Assembly: GCF_009806985.1 (NCBI RefSeq)
Contig: NZ_WUAX01000009.1
Span: 62,001 to 126,000 of the forward strand
DNA length: 64,000 nucleotides
Direction of reading: 5' to 3'
From: Halorubrum sp. JWXQ-INN 858
Lineage (GTDB): Archaea; Halobacteriota; Halobacteria; Halobacteriales; Haloferacaceae
The notes beneath the pieces are model-generated. The model was given only the letters and a program-made list of their open reading frames with translations, searched no databases and was not told the origin of the DNA. Position 1 is the stretch's first letter. Each line of letters begins with the position of its first letter. This document shows, piece by piece, positions 52,371-61,660 of this stretch. A program made the translations under genes and the position numbers.

Positions 52371-53000
52371 TCAGACCGCGATCGCACCGACCGACGGGAA
52401 GGGGATCAGCCAGACGCCGAGCCCGACCAGCACGGCTCCCGCGACCCGGTCGAGCCACACGCGGGTACGCTCGGAGCGGAGGAGCCGTGCCGTCCCGTCG
52501 GCGGCGAGGGCGACGCCGCCGAGGTAGACCGCCGTCAGCGCCGCGTACGTGACGCCGAGGGCCGCCACCGATCCCCCTTCCTCGCCCGCGGCGAACCCGG
52601 GGAGGAACGCGAGGAAGAACAGCGCGACCTGCGGGTTGAGCGCGTTGACGAGGAACCCCTCACGGACCCCTCCGGTCCCGGCCGGCTCCGTCTCGCCGGC
52701 CGAGCGCAACGTGTCGATCCCCAGATAGCAGAGGTACGCGCCGCCGAGGACGCCGACGATCCGTTCGGCCCCGGGCACGCTCCGGTAGAGCGCCGCGACC
52801 CCGACGACGACCAGCGCGGTGTGAAACAGGATCCCAGCGGTGACGCCACAGGCGGCTCGCAGCCCGAGCGAACGCCCCTCGAGCCCCCGTGAAAGCACGA
52901 ACAGCGTGTCGGGACCCGGCGTGACGATGAGCGCCGCGGCCGCGAGCACGAAGAGGGCGTACGTGGACGGCTCCGGGAACACCGCGGCCGCGACCGGCAT
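52371..53000 (-). CDS. LysE/RhtB-family amino-acid exporter
   Basis: A 209-residue protein with six helices. The family motif LIVTPGPDTLFVLSRGL is in the first 40 residues, and VNALNPQVALFFLAFLPGF follows the central loop. ATG 53000 gives the normal family length. The frame extends to ATG 53090, which overlaps the GINS stop (ATGA) and would add a Gly/Ala/Val repeat leader; that start is a real alternative. Substrate amino acid unknown. Confidence 0.87.
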   Translation of the reverse strand: MPVAAAVFPEPSTYALFVLAAAALIVTPGPDTLFVLSRGLEGRSLGLRAACGVTAGILFHTALVVVGVAALYRSVPGAERIVGVLGGAYLCYLGIDTLRSAGETEPAGTGGVREGFLVNALNPQVALFFLAFLPGFAAGEEGGSVAALGVTYAALTAVYLGGVALAADGTARLLRSERTRVWLDRVAGAVLVGLGVWLIPFPSVGAIAV

Positions 53001-53086
53001 GGCTCCCGATACCGTCGATACCGCGTGAGAACTGCCGACAGCGCCGACCGCGCCGACCGCTCCGACCGCCGTTTCCGGTCCGCCGA

Positions 53087-54253
53087 TCATTCCAGCCGCT
53101 CGGCGGCCTCACGCTGGACGAGCGGCTCGGCGTTCGCCGACGGCAGGGTGACGACGTCCTCGCTCGCGAGGTCGTACTCGCGCTCGTCGACGCCGAGTAT
53201 CGCCCCGACGTCCCGGGTGATCCGGACCGTCGTCCGGTCGGAGCCGTCGGAGCCCGCGGAACCGGCGGGTTCGCTGGAGCCGTCACGGTCGCTGCTCGCG
53301 TTCCCGGCCCCGTCCGAGCCGTCCGAACGCTCCGAGCCGTCCGAACGCTCCGAGCCGTCTGCCTCGGCCGGCTTGGCCGGCCCCCGATCGTCGCCACCGA
53401 CGGCCCCGGGTGGGGCCGGCTCGGGGTCCACCGGCGTCGGGGCGCCCGCCGACGCGTTACTCGAGGCCCCCGCAACCGGGTCCGTCTCGGGCAGCGCGTC
53501 CCGTGGAGCGTCCGGCGGGGCGTCGCCGGGCGACCCGGACGACGTGTCCCCGCTTCCTCCCGCCGATCCGTCCGCCGCCGATCCGTCCGCCGCCGATCCG
53601 CCCATCGCGTCCGCGAGCGCCCCACCCGCGTCGCCCCCGGTCGGGTCGGCGCCGGTTGCGTCGGCGTCCGCCGGCTCCGCGGGCTCGTCGCCTTCGACGG
53701 AACCGTCAGAGCGGGGAGGGGCGCCGTGGGTCCCGGCCCCGGAGGTGCCGGCGTCCGGTGTCTCGGGTTCCTCCTGAAGGGCGGGATCCGTGGCCGCCGC
53801 CGGGTCGGTCGACGGGGCCGAGTCGGTCGACGGGACCGGCTCGGCGTCCATCGCCGCCGACGGCTCCTCGCCGGCGAGCGCGTCCAGGACCATCGATTTG
53901 TTCTCGCCGATCCGTTCGACGAGGTCGTCGAACAGCGACCGTTCCTGGGTCGTCATCCCCTCCGTCTCGACCGAGATCTCGGCCGCGGCGAAGGAGGCGA
54001 GCTTGACGACCTTGCCGACGCGTCGCTCGTACAGCGCCTTGGCGACCTCCTCGGCCGTCTCGATCTCGTCGGACATCCGCCGGACGTCGTCGTCGGAGAA
54101 GGGGCTCTCGACGCGCTCGGCGCGGTGGTCCCGGGCGGCACGGAGGTCCGCGATGTACGCCGCCACGTCGTCGTAGAAGGCGTCGCGCAGATGCTGAAGG
54201 CTGTCCTTCCGTCGCTCCTTCGATTGGACCGATCGGAGTTCGTCGAGGTTCAT
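53087..54253 (-). CDS. GINS complex subunit (Gins15/51-like)
   Basis: A 388-residue subunit of the replicative GINS complex. Residues 1-125 are the helical A domain (MNLDELRSVQSKERRKDSLQ, LYERRVGKVVKLASFAAAE). The last 46 residues are the small beta B domain (VRITRDVGAILGVDEREYDL). Between them is a linker of about 215 residues with Pro/Ser/Asp repeats and short DNA repeats (15 bp near 53570-53605, 18 bp near 53313-53350), far longer than in other archaea. It follows the primase gene by seven bases and is co-transcribed with it, as is usual for archaeal GINS-primase neighbours. Confidence 0.9.
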   Translation of the reverse strand: MNLDELRSVQSKERRKDSLQHLRDAFYDDVAAYIADLRAARDHRAERVESPFSDDDVRRMSDEIETAEEVAKALYERRVGKVVKLASFAAAEISVETEGMTTQERSLFDDLVERIGENKSMVLDALAGEEPSAAMDAEPVPSTDSAPSTDPAAATDPALQEEPETPDAGTSGAGTHGAPPRSDGSVEGDEPAEPADADATGADPTGGDAGGALADAMGGSAADGSAADGSAGGSGDTSSGSPGDAPPDAPRDALPETDPVAGASSNASAGAPTPVDPEPAPPGAVGGDDRGPAKPAEADGSERSDGSERSDGSDGAGNASSDRDGSSEPAGSAGSDGSDRTTVRITRDVGAILGVDEREYDLASEDVVTLPSANAEPLVQREAAERLE

Positions 54254-54260
54254 GTGTCGG

Positions 54261-55424
54261 TCATCGTTCGGGGGCCTTTCGCGCCTCGCCGCGGGCCATC
54301 AGGAAGACGCCCGCGAACTCGGGAACGGTGTTTCTACCGGGTTCCACTGAGACGCGCCGACCGTTTAATTCTACCGTCCGATCCACCTCGGTCTCGATAG
54401 CGATCTCCCGGCCGACGAACCGCTCGGGCACCGCGTCCACGAGGGGATCGAAGCCGTCGAGGTCATCGCGTTCGATCGGGGTCACGACCAGCCCGGACCC
54501 CCCGTGGAGCGTCCCCGGGAACCGGATGAGCCGGCGCGTGTCGGTCGTCACCGGCTCGTCGATCGGTGCCGTATCGGTCGCGGCCACGCGGGCGGCGAGC
54601 GCCGAGACCAGTCGCCGGACCCCGGGTCCGCCGGCCTCGACGTTGCCCTCGCGGACGGCCGCCGGGTTGCGCTCGAACGCGCCGAGGATGGTCCCCGCGC
54701 GCCCCTCGCCGATGCCGTCGAGCTCCATCAGGCGCTCTCGGGCCGTCTCCTCGTCGTCCTCGCGGAGGTCGTCGGCGTAGTCAACGAGCGCCTCGTGGAC
54801 GCGCGCGCCCCACCCGCCTTCCGTGCGGAGGACCCGCTTGTTGGTGCCGCGCTCGGTCACCGTGTGGATCAGGTTCCCCGTGTCGAGATCGATCGCACGG
54901 ACGTAGTCCACGATCTCCCGGCGCGCCTCGCCGTCGAGCTCCCGCACCGACTCGTCACGGACGTGGACGTGGTAGCCGCGCCCGCCGGAGAAGACGACAG
55001 TGAGGTCCTCGAACGCGAAGTCGTCCTCCAGGAAGTCGAGCAGCCGGTCCAGCGCGTCCTTACAGGCCGACAGCATCTCCGCGTACGTCGTGGTCGCCGG
55101 GTCGACGCCGGGGAGGTGGTCGGCGTCGAGGTCGAAGACGAGGTCCGCCGAGCGCCACCCTTTCTTCGACATGGTGGACGCGCCCGGGTCGTCGTAGCGC
55201 GCGGCCGAGAAGTAGGCGTGTCGCGGCGCGTTGTCCGCGAAGAAGGCGTCGACGTCGCCGAGGTCGTACAGCGACTGGTGTCGGACCATCGTCGTCCCCG
55301 ACCCGGGCGTCCACGGGATGTGGCCCCACTCGCGCAGGTGGGCGTCCGGGGGCGGCGACAGCGAGACGCTCCGGTAGTAGTCGCCGAAGCGTCCCGAGAG
55401 GTACTCACGGGTCCGATCGTCCAT
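54261..55424 (-). CDS. priS: DNA primase small (catalytic) subunit
   Basis: A 387-residue archaeal/eukaryotic primase catalytic subunit. The metal-binding acid pair is in LVFDLDADHL and the nucleotide motif is VVFSGGRGYHVHV. It synthesises primers with PriL (not in the window). ATG 55424 is chosen over 55433 because the minus-strand CTTTACC element lies about 30 nt from the former. GINS follows after seven bases. Confidence 0.95.
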   Translation of the reverse strand: MDDRTREYLSGRFGDYYRSVSLSPPPDAHLREWGHIPWTPGSGTTMVRHQSLYDLGDVDAFFADNAPRHAYFSAARYDDPGASTMSKKGWRSADLVFDLDADHLPGVDPATTTYAEMLSACKDALDRLLDFLEDDFAFEDLTVVFSGGRGYHVHVRDESVRELDGEARREIVDYVRAIDLDTGNLIHTVTERGTNKRVLRTEGGWGARVHEALVDYADDLREDDEETARERLMELDGIGEGRAGTILGAFERNPAAVREGNVEAGGPGVRRLVSALAARVAATDTAPIDEPVTTDTRRLIRFPGTLHGGSGLVVTPIERDDLDGFDPLVDAVPERFVGREIAIETEVDRTVELNGRRVSVEPGRNTVPEFAGVFLMARGEARKAPER

Positions 55425-55586
55425 CGTTCCCACAAGTATCCGCGGTCGCGGTAAAGGCGTGTCGTTCGCGGCCGCCGAGCGGCGTGAGACCGGAGGCGAC
55501 GGAAGCGTTCGAACGATGACGGCGGGGCTCCGAAACCGGCCGAGACGGGTCAGAAAAGGAACCGACAGGGGCTACTGGACGACGGT

Positions 55587-57866
55587 CTACTGGAACGCGC
55601 CGCCGGCCCCGGGTTCGGGCTCGTCCTCGACCTCGGCCCGCTTGAACCGCTGTTCGATCTCCTCGTAGCGCTCGCGCGTCTCCGAGGTGACGCTCGGGGC
55701 GACCTCCGATAAGGCCTCCTCGAAGTGAGCCATCGTCACGCGGACGTTGCCGATCGACTCGCCGACCTCCTCGCGCGGGACGCTGGCGATGAACTCCCGG
55801 GAGGCGCTCATCGACGCCTCGCGGGCGACCGCCTCGAGGTCCGCGCCGACGTAGCCGTCCGTCCGCCGGGCGATCGCGTCGAGGTCGACGTCGTCGGCCA
55901 GCGGCTTCTCGCGGGTGTGGACCTCGAGGATCTTCCGGCGCGCGTCCTCGTCAGGGACGGGGACGTGGACGTGCCGGTCCAGCCGTCCCGGGCGGAGCAG
56001 CGCCGAGTCGATCAGGTCCGGGCGGTTCGTCGTCGCGATGACGACGACGTCCTCCAGCGATTCGAGCCCGTCGAGCTCCGTCAGCAGCTGGGAGACGACG
56101 CGTTCGCCGACGCCGGAGTCGCCGGAGTTCTTCCCGCGTTCGGTCGCGATCGAGTCGATCTCGTCGAAGAACACGATCGTCGGCGCGTTCTCGCGGGCCT
56201 TGCTGAACACCTCGCGGACGCCCTTCTCGGATTCGCCCACGAACTTGTTGAGCAGCTCGGGCCCCTTGATCGAGATGAAGTTCGAGTCGCTCTCGTTGGC
56301 GACGGCCTTCGCGAGCAGGGTCTTGCCCGTTCCCGGCGGGCCGTACATCAGGACGCCCTTCGCGGCCTGCATGTCGAGCTCCTCGAACACCTCGGGGTAC
56401 TCGAGCGGCCACTGGATCGTCTCGCGGAGCCGTTCTTTGGTGTCCTCCAAGCCGCCGACGTCGCTCCACGTGACGTCGGGGATCTCGACGAACACCTCCC
56501 GCAGGGCGGAGGGTTTGATCCCCTTGATCGCCTCCTTGAAGTCGCCCTCGGTGACCTGGATGGAGTTGAGCACGTCCGCGTCGATCTCGTCGCTCTCGAG
56601 GTCGAGCTGCGGGCGGATGCGCCGGAGCGCGTGCATCGCGGACTCCTTCGCCAGCGACTCGAGGTCGGCCCCGACGAAGCCGTGGGTGTTCTCGGCGTAC
56701 TCGTCGAGGTCGACGCCGTCGGTCAGCGGCATGTTCCGCGTGTGGACCTGCAGGATCTCCTTGCGGCCGTCGCGGTCGGGGACGCCGACCTCGATCTCGC
56801 GGTCGAACCGGCCGCCGCGCCGGAGCGCGGGGTCGATGGCGTCGACGCGGTTGGTCGCGCCGATGACGACGACCTCGCCGCGCTCCTCGAGCCCGTCCAT
56901 CAGCGAGAGCAGCTGGGCCACGACGCGGCGTTCCACGTCGCCACCGGCCTCCTCGCGTTTGGGCGCGATCGAGTCGAGCTCGTCCATGAACACGATCGCG
57001 GGGGCCTCCTCGGTGGCCTCCTCGAACACGTCACGGAGCTGCTCCTCGCTTTCCCCGTAGTACTTCGACATGATCTCCGGCCCGGAGATCGTGTGGAAGC
57101 TCGCGTCGATCTCGTTGGCGACGGCCTTCGCGATCAGCGTCTTCCCGGTCCCCGGCGGCCCGTGCAGGAGGACGCCCTTCGGTGGGTCGATCCCCAGCCG
57201 CTTGAACAGCTCGGGGTGGCGCATCGGCAGCTCGATCATCTCCCTGACCTGTTCGAGCTCGTCGTCGAGCCCACCGATGTCCTCGTACGCGACGTCCGGG
57301 GAGCCGTCGCCGGGGGCCGCACCCGCCTGTCCGGCGGGGGCGTCCATGATCTCCTCGGCGGGCTTCTCGGAGATCTCGATCTCCGTCGAATCGGTGACGA
57401 CGACCGTCCCCGACGGGGACGTCGACGCGACCTTCAGCGGGACCGCCTGCGACTGACCGCCCATGAAGCCGAAACCGAGCGGTAGCTGGACGTTCTGTCC
57501 CTCCGTTACCGGCTGGCCGCCCAGCTCGCGGCGGATCAGCGCGTCGATGTTGCCGCGGATCCCGAGCCGCTGTGGCAGCGCGATGGCGATCCGTTCCGCG
57601 GGCTCGACGTCGACGGGTTCGACCGTGACGCGGTCGTCGATCCCGACGCTCGCCTCCTGGCGAAGCCTCCCGTCGATCCGGACCACGCCCGTACCGTCGT
57701 CCTCCGGGTAGCCGGGCCACACACGCGCGATCGCGGCTCCCTCGGAGCCCTCGACGCGGATGAAGTCCCCGCCGGACAGCTCGAGCTCCTCGGCGGCGAG
57801 CCGCTCGATGGCGGCGAGGCGACGCCCGGCGTCCTTCTGTTTTAAGGGTTTAACGGTGAGTTTCAT
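55587..57866 (-). CDS. cdc48: AAA ATPase Cdc48 (VAT)
   Basis: A 759-residue double AAA ATPase. The N-domain is residues 1 to about 175 (double-psi barrel, ending near [11 protein letters not shown]). D1 has Walker A GPPGTGKT at 236-243 and IVFMDELD at 291-298; D2 has GPPGTGKT at 509-516 and IVFFDEID at 564-571. It unfolds substrates for the proteasome or other pathways. The C-terminus (PGAGGAFQ) lacks an HbYX motif. The start overlaps the stop of the small Hsp20-like gene by four bases, so the two are co-translated. Confidence 0.96.
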   Translation of the reverse strand: MKLTVKPLKQKDAGRRLAAIERLAAEELELSGGDFIRVEGSEGAAIARVWPGYPEDDGTGVVRIDGRLRQEASVGIDDRVTVEPVDVEPAERIAIALPQRLGIRGNIDALIRRELGGQPVTEGQNVQLPLGFGFMGGQSQAVPLKVASTSPSGTVVVTDSTEIEISEKPAEEIMDAPAGQAGAAPGDGSPDVAYEDIGGLDDELEQVREMIELPMRHPELFKRLGIDPPKGVLLHGPPGTGKTLIAKAVANEIDASFHTISGPEIMSKYYGESEEQLRDVFEEATEEAPAIVFMDELDSIAPKREEAGGDVERRVVAQLLSLMDGLEERGEVVVIGATNRVDAIDPALRRGGRFDREIEVGVPDRDGRKEILQVHTRNMPLTDGVDLDEYAENTHGFVGADLESLAKESAMHALRRIRPQLDLESDEIDADVLNSIQVTEGDFKEAIKGIKPSALREVFVEIPDVTWSDVGGLEDTKERLRETIQWPLEYPEVFEELDMQAAKGVLMYGPPGTGKTLLAKAVANESDSNFISIKGPELLNKFVGESEKGVREVFSKARENAPTIVFFDEIDSIATERGKNSGDSGVGERVVSQLLTELDGLESLEDVVVIATTNRPDLIDSALLRPGRLDRHVHVPVPDEDARRKILEVHTREKPLADDVDLDAIARRTDGYVGADLEAVAREASMSASREFIASVPREEVGESIGNVRVTMAHFEEALSEVAPSVTSETRERYEEIEQRFKRAEVEDEPEPGAGGAFQ

Positions 57867-58108
57867 CGATCGCCCTCGATGGTGAACACGCCGTTGGTCA
57901 CCGAAACGCTGTCGGCCGTCCCGGGGAGCTCGAACTCCGACTCCGTGGAGTCGCCGTTCGCCTCGACCACGACGATCGCGGTGTCGCCGACCGTGTCGAC
58001 GCTCAGCGCGTCGTCGTCGACGCCGACGTCGGCGGCGACGACCCACCGGTCCTCGTAATCGTAGCGGCGAAGCAACACGTCCCCGCCGGCGGATTGGGTG
58101 AGATTCAT
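57863..58108 (-). CDS. Small Hsp20-like protein (DUF7127-like)
   Basis: An 81-residue all-beta protein. [39 protein letters not shown] and [11 protein letters not shown] form the strand pattern of an alpha-crystallin core without the long N-terminus. I recall DUF7127 for this haloarchaeal family. It is the first gene of an operon with cdc48 (ATGA overlap), which suggests a substrate-binding or adaptor role for Cdc48 (inference). Confidence 0.8.
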   Translation of the reverse strand: MNLTQSAGGDVLLRRYDYEDRWVVAADVGVDDDALSVDTVGDTAIVVVEANGDSTESEFELPGTADSVSVTNGVFTIEGDR

Positions 58109-58114
58109 AGTATG

Positions 58115-58129
58115 CTAACTACAAGTTAG
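58115..58129. promoter_or_regulatory. Palindrome at the DUF7127-cdc48 transcription start
   Basis: Perfect inverted repeat CTAACT-ACA-AGTTAG between the TATA box and the start codon, overlapping the expected transcription start. Candidate operator. Confidence 0.5.
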
Positions 58130-58137
58130 GTGTGGAA

Positions 58138-58148
58138 CTATATAAATC
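58138..58148 (-). promoter_or_regulatory. TATA box of the DUF7127-cdc48 operon
   Basis: Minus-strand GATTTATATAG, centred about 35 nt before ATG 58108, so a leader of roughly eight bases is expected. Confidence 0.7.
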
Positions 58149-58322
58149 TGTCGCCAGTGGATCGGGGGACGAAACCGGGTTTACTGTATTTAGTTGTGTT
58201 GCGGTTCACACCCCGGCTCGGTGTGGCGATGGCCGTCGTATCCGGCGGTTAGAGAGCGCGTCGCCTGCAGCGCGAGGGACTTATAAATGGCGGGAGGAGG
58301 GAGCGATGAGCGGTGTGAGGTG

Positions 58323-58391
58323 CCCGTTACCGGTGGCGTGGGGAGCCCGTTACCGGTGGCGTGGGGAGCCCGTTACCGGTGGCGTGGGGAG
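58323..58391. repeat. 23-bp perfect tandem repeat, 3 units
   Basis: 58323-58345, 58346-58368 and 58369-58391 are identical (CCCGTTACCGGTGGCGTGGG type), between the 3' end of the MetE-like gene and the DUF7127 promoter. Confidence 0.97.
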
Positions 58392-58400
58392 CGACCCCGG

Positions 58401-59474
58401 TCAGTAGTTCGCGAGCGGGTCGTCGAGGTCGATCTCGCCGGCGTCGATCTCGGCTTCGACCTCGCGGGCCGCGGTCACCATCGCTTCCGTCTTCCCGTAC
58501 GCGATCTCGCGCGGGAGCAGTTTCAGTCCGCAGTCGGGCGAGATCGTGAGCTTCTCCGGCGGAACGACCCGAAGCCCCTGGAGGATGTTCCGTTTGATCT
58601 CCTCGACGGGCTCGACCTCGGCGGTGTGGGCGTCGACGACGCCGAGCGCGAGGTCCGGCTCGAACTCGGGGTCCTGGAACGTCGGGATCTGCTCGTAGTC
58701 GCCGTTACACAGCTCGACGTCGAACTCGTCGATCGGGTAGTCGTTGATCTCGGGGTAGATCCGCGAGTAGTCGCCGTAACAGACGTGGAGCCCGATGCGG
58801 ACGTCCTCGGAGATCCCGCTCACGATGCGTTCGAGCGCCTCGCCGACGATGGCGTGGTCCTCGGGGGTCGTCGCCAACGCGGGTTCGTCGATCTGGATGT
58901 AGCGTGCGCCCGCCTCGACGAGCTTCTCGACCTCCTCGTTCACGAGGTCCGCCAGGTCGTACACGAGCTCCTCCGTCGAGGGGTACGCCTCGTTGAACGC
59001 CCAGAACCCGAGCGTGTACGGCCCCGTGATCGGGACCTTGACCGGGCGCTCGGCGACGTTCGACGTGAACTCGAACTCGTCGACGAGCCACGGCTCGTCG
59101 TAGGAGACCTCCTCGACGACGGAGGGCTTGTCGAAGTAGTTGTGACCCCACACCTTCACGGGGCCGTTGAACTCGTAGCCGGGGATGCGCTCGGCGAAGA
59201 ACTCGACCATCTCGTTGCGGCGCATCTCGCCGTCGACGACGGTGTCGAGGCCGGCGCGATCGTGTTCGTGGGTGATGAGTCGACAGGCGTCGTCGTGCGC
59301 CTCCGTGAGGTCGCCCGCGTCGAACTTCGACTCGTCGTCTTCGACGAGCTCGTCCGCCCGGTTGAGCCACTTCGGCTTCGGGTACGAGCCGACGACGGTC
59401 GTGAGCAGGAACGCGTCGTTCGGGTGGTCGTTCGGGCGGAACTGTTCGCGGTTGGCGTCGGGGGTTCGGACCAT
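58401..59474 (-). CDS. Cobalamin-independent methionine synthase, catalytic (MetE C-terminal-type) protein
   Basis: A 357-residue core-MetE protein. The zinc ligands of MetE are visible: His and Cys in IGLHVCYGDY, and the distal Cys in ISPDCGLKLL. LLTTVVGSYPKP at the N-terminus and YIQIDEPALA in the middle are family blocks. It transfers a methyl group to homocysteine; whether the donor is a folate, a pterin or a protein is not known for archaea. Its start overlaps the stop of its upstream paralogue by one base (TAATG), so the two are co-translated. Confidence 0.9.
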   Translation of the reverse strand: MVRTPDANREQFRPNDHPNDAFLLTTVVGSYPKPKWLNRADELVEDDESKFDAGDLTEAHDDACRLITHEHDRAGLDTVVDGEMRRNEMVEFFAERIPGYEFNGPVKVWGHNYFDKPSVVEEVSYDEPWLVDEFEFTSNVAERPVKVPITGPYTLGFWAFNEAYPSTEELVYDLADLVNEEVEKLVEAGARYIQIDEPALATTPEDHAIVGEALERIVSGISEDVRIGLHVCYGDYSRIYPEINDYPIDEFDVELCNGDYEQIPTFQDPEFEPDLALGVVDAHTAEVEPVEEIKRNILQGLRVVPPEKLTISPDCGLKLLPREIAYGKTEAMVTAAREVEAEIDAGEIDLDDPLANY

Positions 59475-60475
59475 TATTCGAGCACCTCCACCGCCGCGGC
59501 GAGCGCGGCGAGTTTCTCCTTGTACTTGTTCTCCGGCAGGTAGAACGGCTCCGTGTTCGACGTCAGGTACGTCGTGTCGAACGACTGTGCGGGGACCTGC
59601 GACTCGAACCACTCGACGCGGTCGGCGGTCGTCTCCGCGCCCTCGACGAGCGTGTTCTGCCCGTCGACGACGCCGAGCGCCAGCGAGTCGGTCGCGCCGT
59701 ACTCCTGGACGTTGTAGACGGTGTCGTCGCGGTCGTCCGCGACGAGGTCGAGCCCGAGCGCGTCAGCGCCCGCCTCGTCGACGAGGTGGGCGTACAGCTT
59801 CTCCCCGAGCGCGCCCCAGTACGTGTGGACCACGACGTCGGCGTCGGTCGCCGCCGCGACCGTTCGGATCGCGTCGGTGGCGCGCTCCTCCTCGCCCGCC
59901 GCGGGCGGGTTCTCGACCAGCGACGGCTCGAGCAGGAACAGCGTCTCGTGGTCGGGGAACGAGTCGACCTCGCCGGCGAGGAAGTCGGCGACGGCGGCCT
60001 GGAACGCCGCCTCGTCGCCGTAGTGTTCGTCGCTCGCGAGGTCCGCAAGCGAGTACGGACCCGGCAGCGTCGCCTGCAGCGGCGCGTCGCGGGCCAACAC
60101 GTCCGCGGCGGCCGTCAGCTCGGCCGCGACGTCGCCGGAGGGCGTGAGCTCGCCGGTCACGCGCGGGTCGCGGTAGAAGTTGTTGTTGTCGTAGTAGCGC
60201 ACGATCCCGCCGGTCTCCACCGCGTCGTGGACCGTCAGCGGGTGCGCGATCATGTCGTCCCAGCGCGCCTGCCCCTCGACGACGCGGTCGACGCCGGCCT
60301 CGAGCTGGTCGTCGACGTACTCCGCGCGGACCTCGTCGTACACCGACTCGATCTCCGCCCCTTCGTCCCCGCTCAACAGATCGCCCTTCTGGTGACCCTT
60401 CAGGTCCGAGAGCGTCTCTTTCGCCCAGTCCGGGAGCGGATACAGCCCCGGTGTGGTCGCGACTCGTTCAGTCAT
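59474..60475 (-). CDS. MetE-like paralogue lacking the zinc ligands
   Basis: A 333-residue MetE-fold protein. Family blocks are TTPGLYPLPDWAKE and TLPGPYSLADLA. The positions equivalent to the zinc-binding His-x-Cys read VVVHTYWGALG (no Cys), and the distal Cys region reads TYLTSNTEPFYLP (no Cys). It therefore resembles the inactive N-terminal half of bacterial MetE, while the next gene resembles the active C-terminal half. ATG 60475 has AATATTATAC 30 nt upstream, just inside an inverted repeat. Confidence 0.85.
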   Translation of the reverse strand: MTERVATTPGLYPLPDWAKETLSDLKGHQKGDLLSGDEGAEIESVYDEVRAEYVDDQLEAGVDRVVEGQARWDDMIAHPLTVHDAVETGGIVRYYDNNNFYRDPRVTGELTPSGDVAAELTAAADVLARDAPLQATLPGPYSLADLASDEHYGDEAAFQAAVADFLAGEVDSFPDHETLFLLEPSLVENPPAAGEEERATDAIRTVAAATDADVVVHTYWGALGEKLYAHLVDEAGADALGLDLVADDRDDTVYNVQEYGATDSLALGVVDGQNTLVEGAETTADRVEWFESQVPAQSFDTTYLTSNTEPFYLPENKYKEKLAALAAAVEVLE

Positions 60476-60498
60476 CACCGACCCTTCGATATGCCGCT

Positions 60499-60535
60499 GT
60501 ATAATATTTGCGAACCAGTTTGATGCATACTGGTT
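60499..60535 (-). promoter_or_regulatory. TATA box and upstream inverted repeat of the MetE-like operon
   Basis: Minus-strand CAAATATTATAC (60499-60510) is the TATA box. Immediately upstream is the inverted repeat AACCAGT (60513-60519) / ACTGGTT (60529-60535) with a 9-bp spacer containing ATGCAT. The site abuts the BRE position, where an activator or repressor could contact TFB. Confidence 0.6.
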
Positions 60536-60667
60536 ATTCACCACGGTCATGAACGGGTCCGGGAGTGGTGGGCGATGGGTGACGGGCCGCGCCGGTCCTC
60601 GACGGCCGCCGCGCGGTCACGCGACGACGGACGAACCGTTAACCGCCTCGGCGCGAAACCCGCGTCC

Positions 60668-61582
60668 ATGACCGTCGTTTCGCTGTTCCCCTCGGCCACG
60701 GAGGTCGTCGCCGCGCTCGGGGGCACCCCCGCCGCCGTCTCACACCAGTGTGACCACCCGCCGGCCGTCGAGGACCGGCCGACGCTCACCGGACTCGTTC
60801 GGGACCTCGACTCGCCCCCGGCGACGGTCGACCGGATCGTCGCCCACGACGACGTCTACTACCTCGACGGGACCGTCCTCGCGGACGCCGACCCGGACGT
60901 CGTGCTCACGCAGGGCGTCTGTGCCGTCTGCGCGCTCGACGCGGGCCTCGCACACGACGCCGTCGAGCGGCTCGGCCTCGACGCCACGGTGCTCGACGTG
61001 CACGCCGACGACCTCGGCGACGTGCTCGCGAACGTCGACCGGATCGGCGCGGCGATCGGTCGCCCCGCCGCGGCGGACGACCTCCGAGCGGAGCTCGAGG
61101 ACCGCATCGACGCCGTCGACCGGTCCGTCTCGACGGCGACGGGTTCGGAGGGGAGTCGTCCGCGGGTCGCCGTGTTCGACTGGACCGACCCGCTCCGACA
61201 CGGCGGGCTGTGGGTGCCGGAGCTGATCGCCCTCGCCGGCGGGGAGGTCGGCCTCGCCGATCCCGGCGAGCGGTCCGGACGGGTCGATCCGAGCGACCTG
61301 CTGGCGTTCGACCCCGAGGTCGTCGTCGTCGCCCCCTGCGGCTACGACGTCGACGCCGCCGAGCGAGCGGCCGCGGACCTGGCCGGTCGGGAGTGGTTCG
61401 GCGAGCTGGCGGCCGCGCGCGACGACCGCGTGTACGCGATGGACGGGGCGGCGTACCTGAACCGCCACAGCCACCGCGTCGTCGACACGCTGGAGGCGCT
61501 CGCGGCCGTGATACGCCCGGATCGGTTCGGGGTCGCGACCGACCGGGACCGTGTCCGGCGGGTCGCGACGCCGACCGACTGA
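60668..61582 (+). CDS. btuF: BtuF-like cobalamin-binding protein (class III periplasmic-binding fold)
   Basis: A 304-residue helical-backbone binding protein. SLFPSATEVVAALGG at the start, DVVLTQGVCAVCA and GREWFGELAAARDDRVYAMD are BtuF/FepB family motifs. It has no signal peptide or lipobox at ATG 60668, so it is either cytosolic or its start lies upstream; the in-frame extension to 60575 adds no signal sequence either. No BtuC or BtuD gene is adjacent. Substrate by family: cobalamin or a related corrinoid. Confidence 0.82.
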   Translation: MTVVSLFPSATEVVAALGGTPAAVSHQCDHPPAVEDRPTLTGLVRDLDSPPATVDRIVAHDDVYYLDGTVLADADPDVVLTQGVCAVCALDAGLAHDAVERLGLDATVLDVHADDLGDVLANVDRIGAAIGRPAAADDLRAELEDRIDAVDRSVSTATGSEGSRPRVAVFDWTDPLRHGGLWVPELIALAGGEVGLADPGERSGRVDPSDLLAFDPEVVVVAPCGYDVDAAERAAADLAGREWFGELAAARDDRVYAMDGAAYLNRHSHRVVDTLEALAAVIRPDRFGVATDRDRVRRVATPTD

Positions 61583-61597
61583 CCGTCGCTCCTTCCT

Positions 61598-61657
61598 CGT
61601 CGGCTTCCACTACCCCGCTGACCTCCCACTCCGTCGGCTTCCACTACCCCGCCGACC
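61598..61657. repeat. 34-bp direct repeat, 1.8 units
   Basis: CGTCGGCTTCCACTACCCCG at 61598 recurs at 61632; the 26-bp match has one mismatch. It lies between the convergent btuF-like and HemK2-like genes. Confidence 0.9.
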
Positions 61658-61660
61658 GCG

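Noticed and set aside
53001..53090. N-terminal extension of LysE to ATG 53090, overlapping the GINS stop
   Set aside because: Not chosen because it adds a Gly/Ala/Val repeat leader absent from the family; kept as an alternative start.
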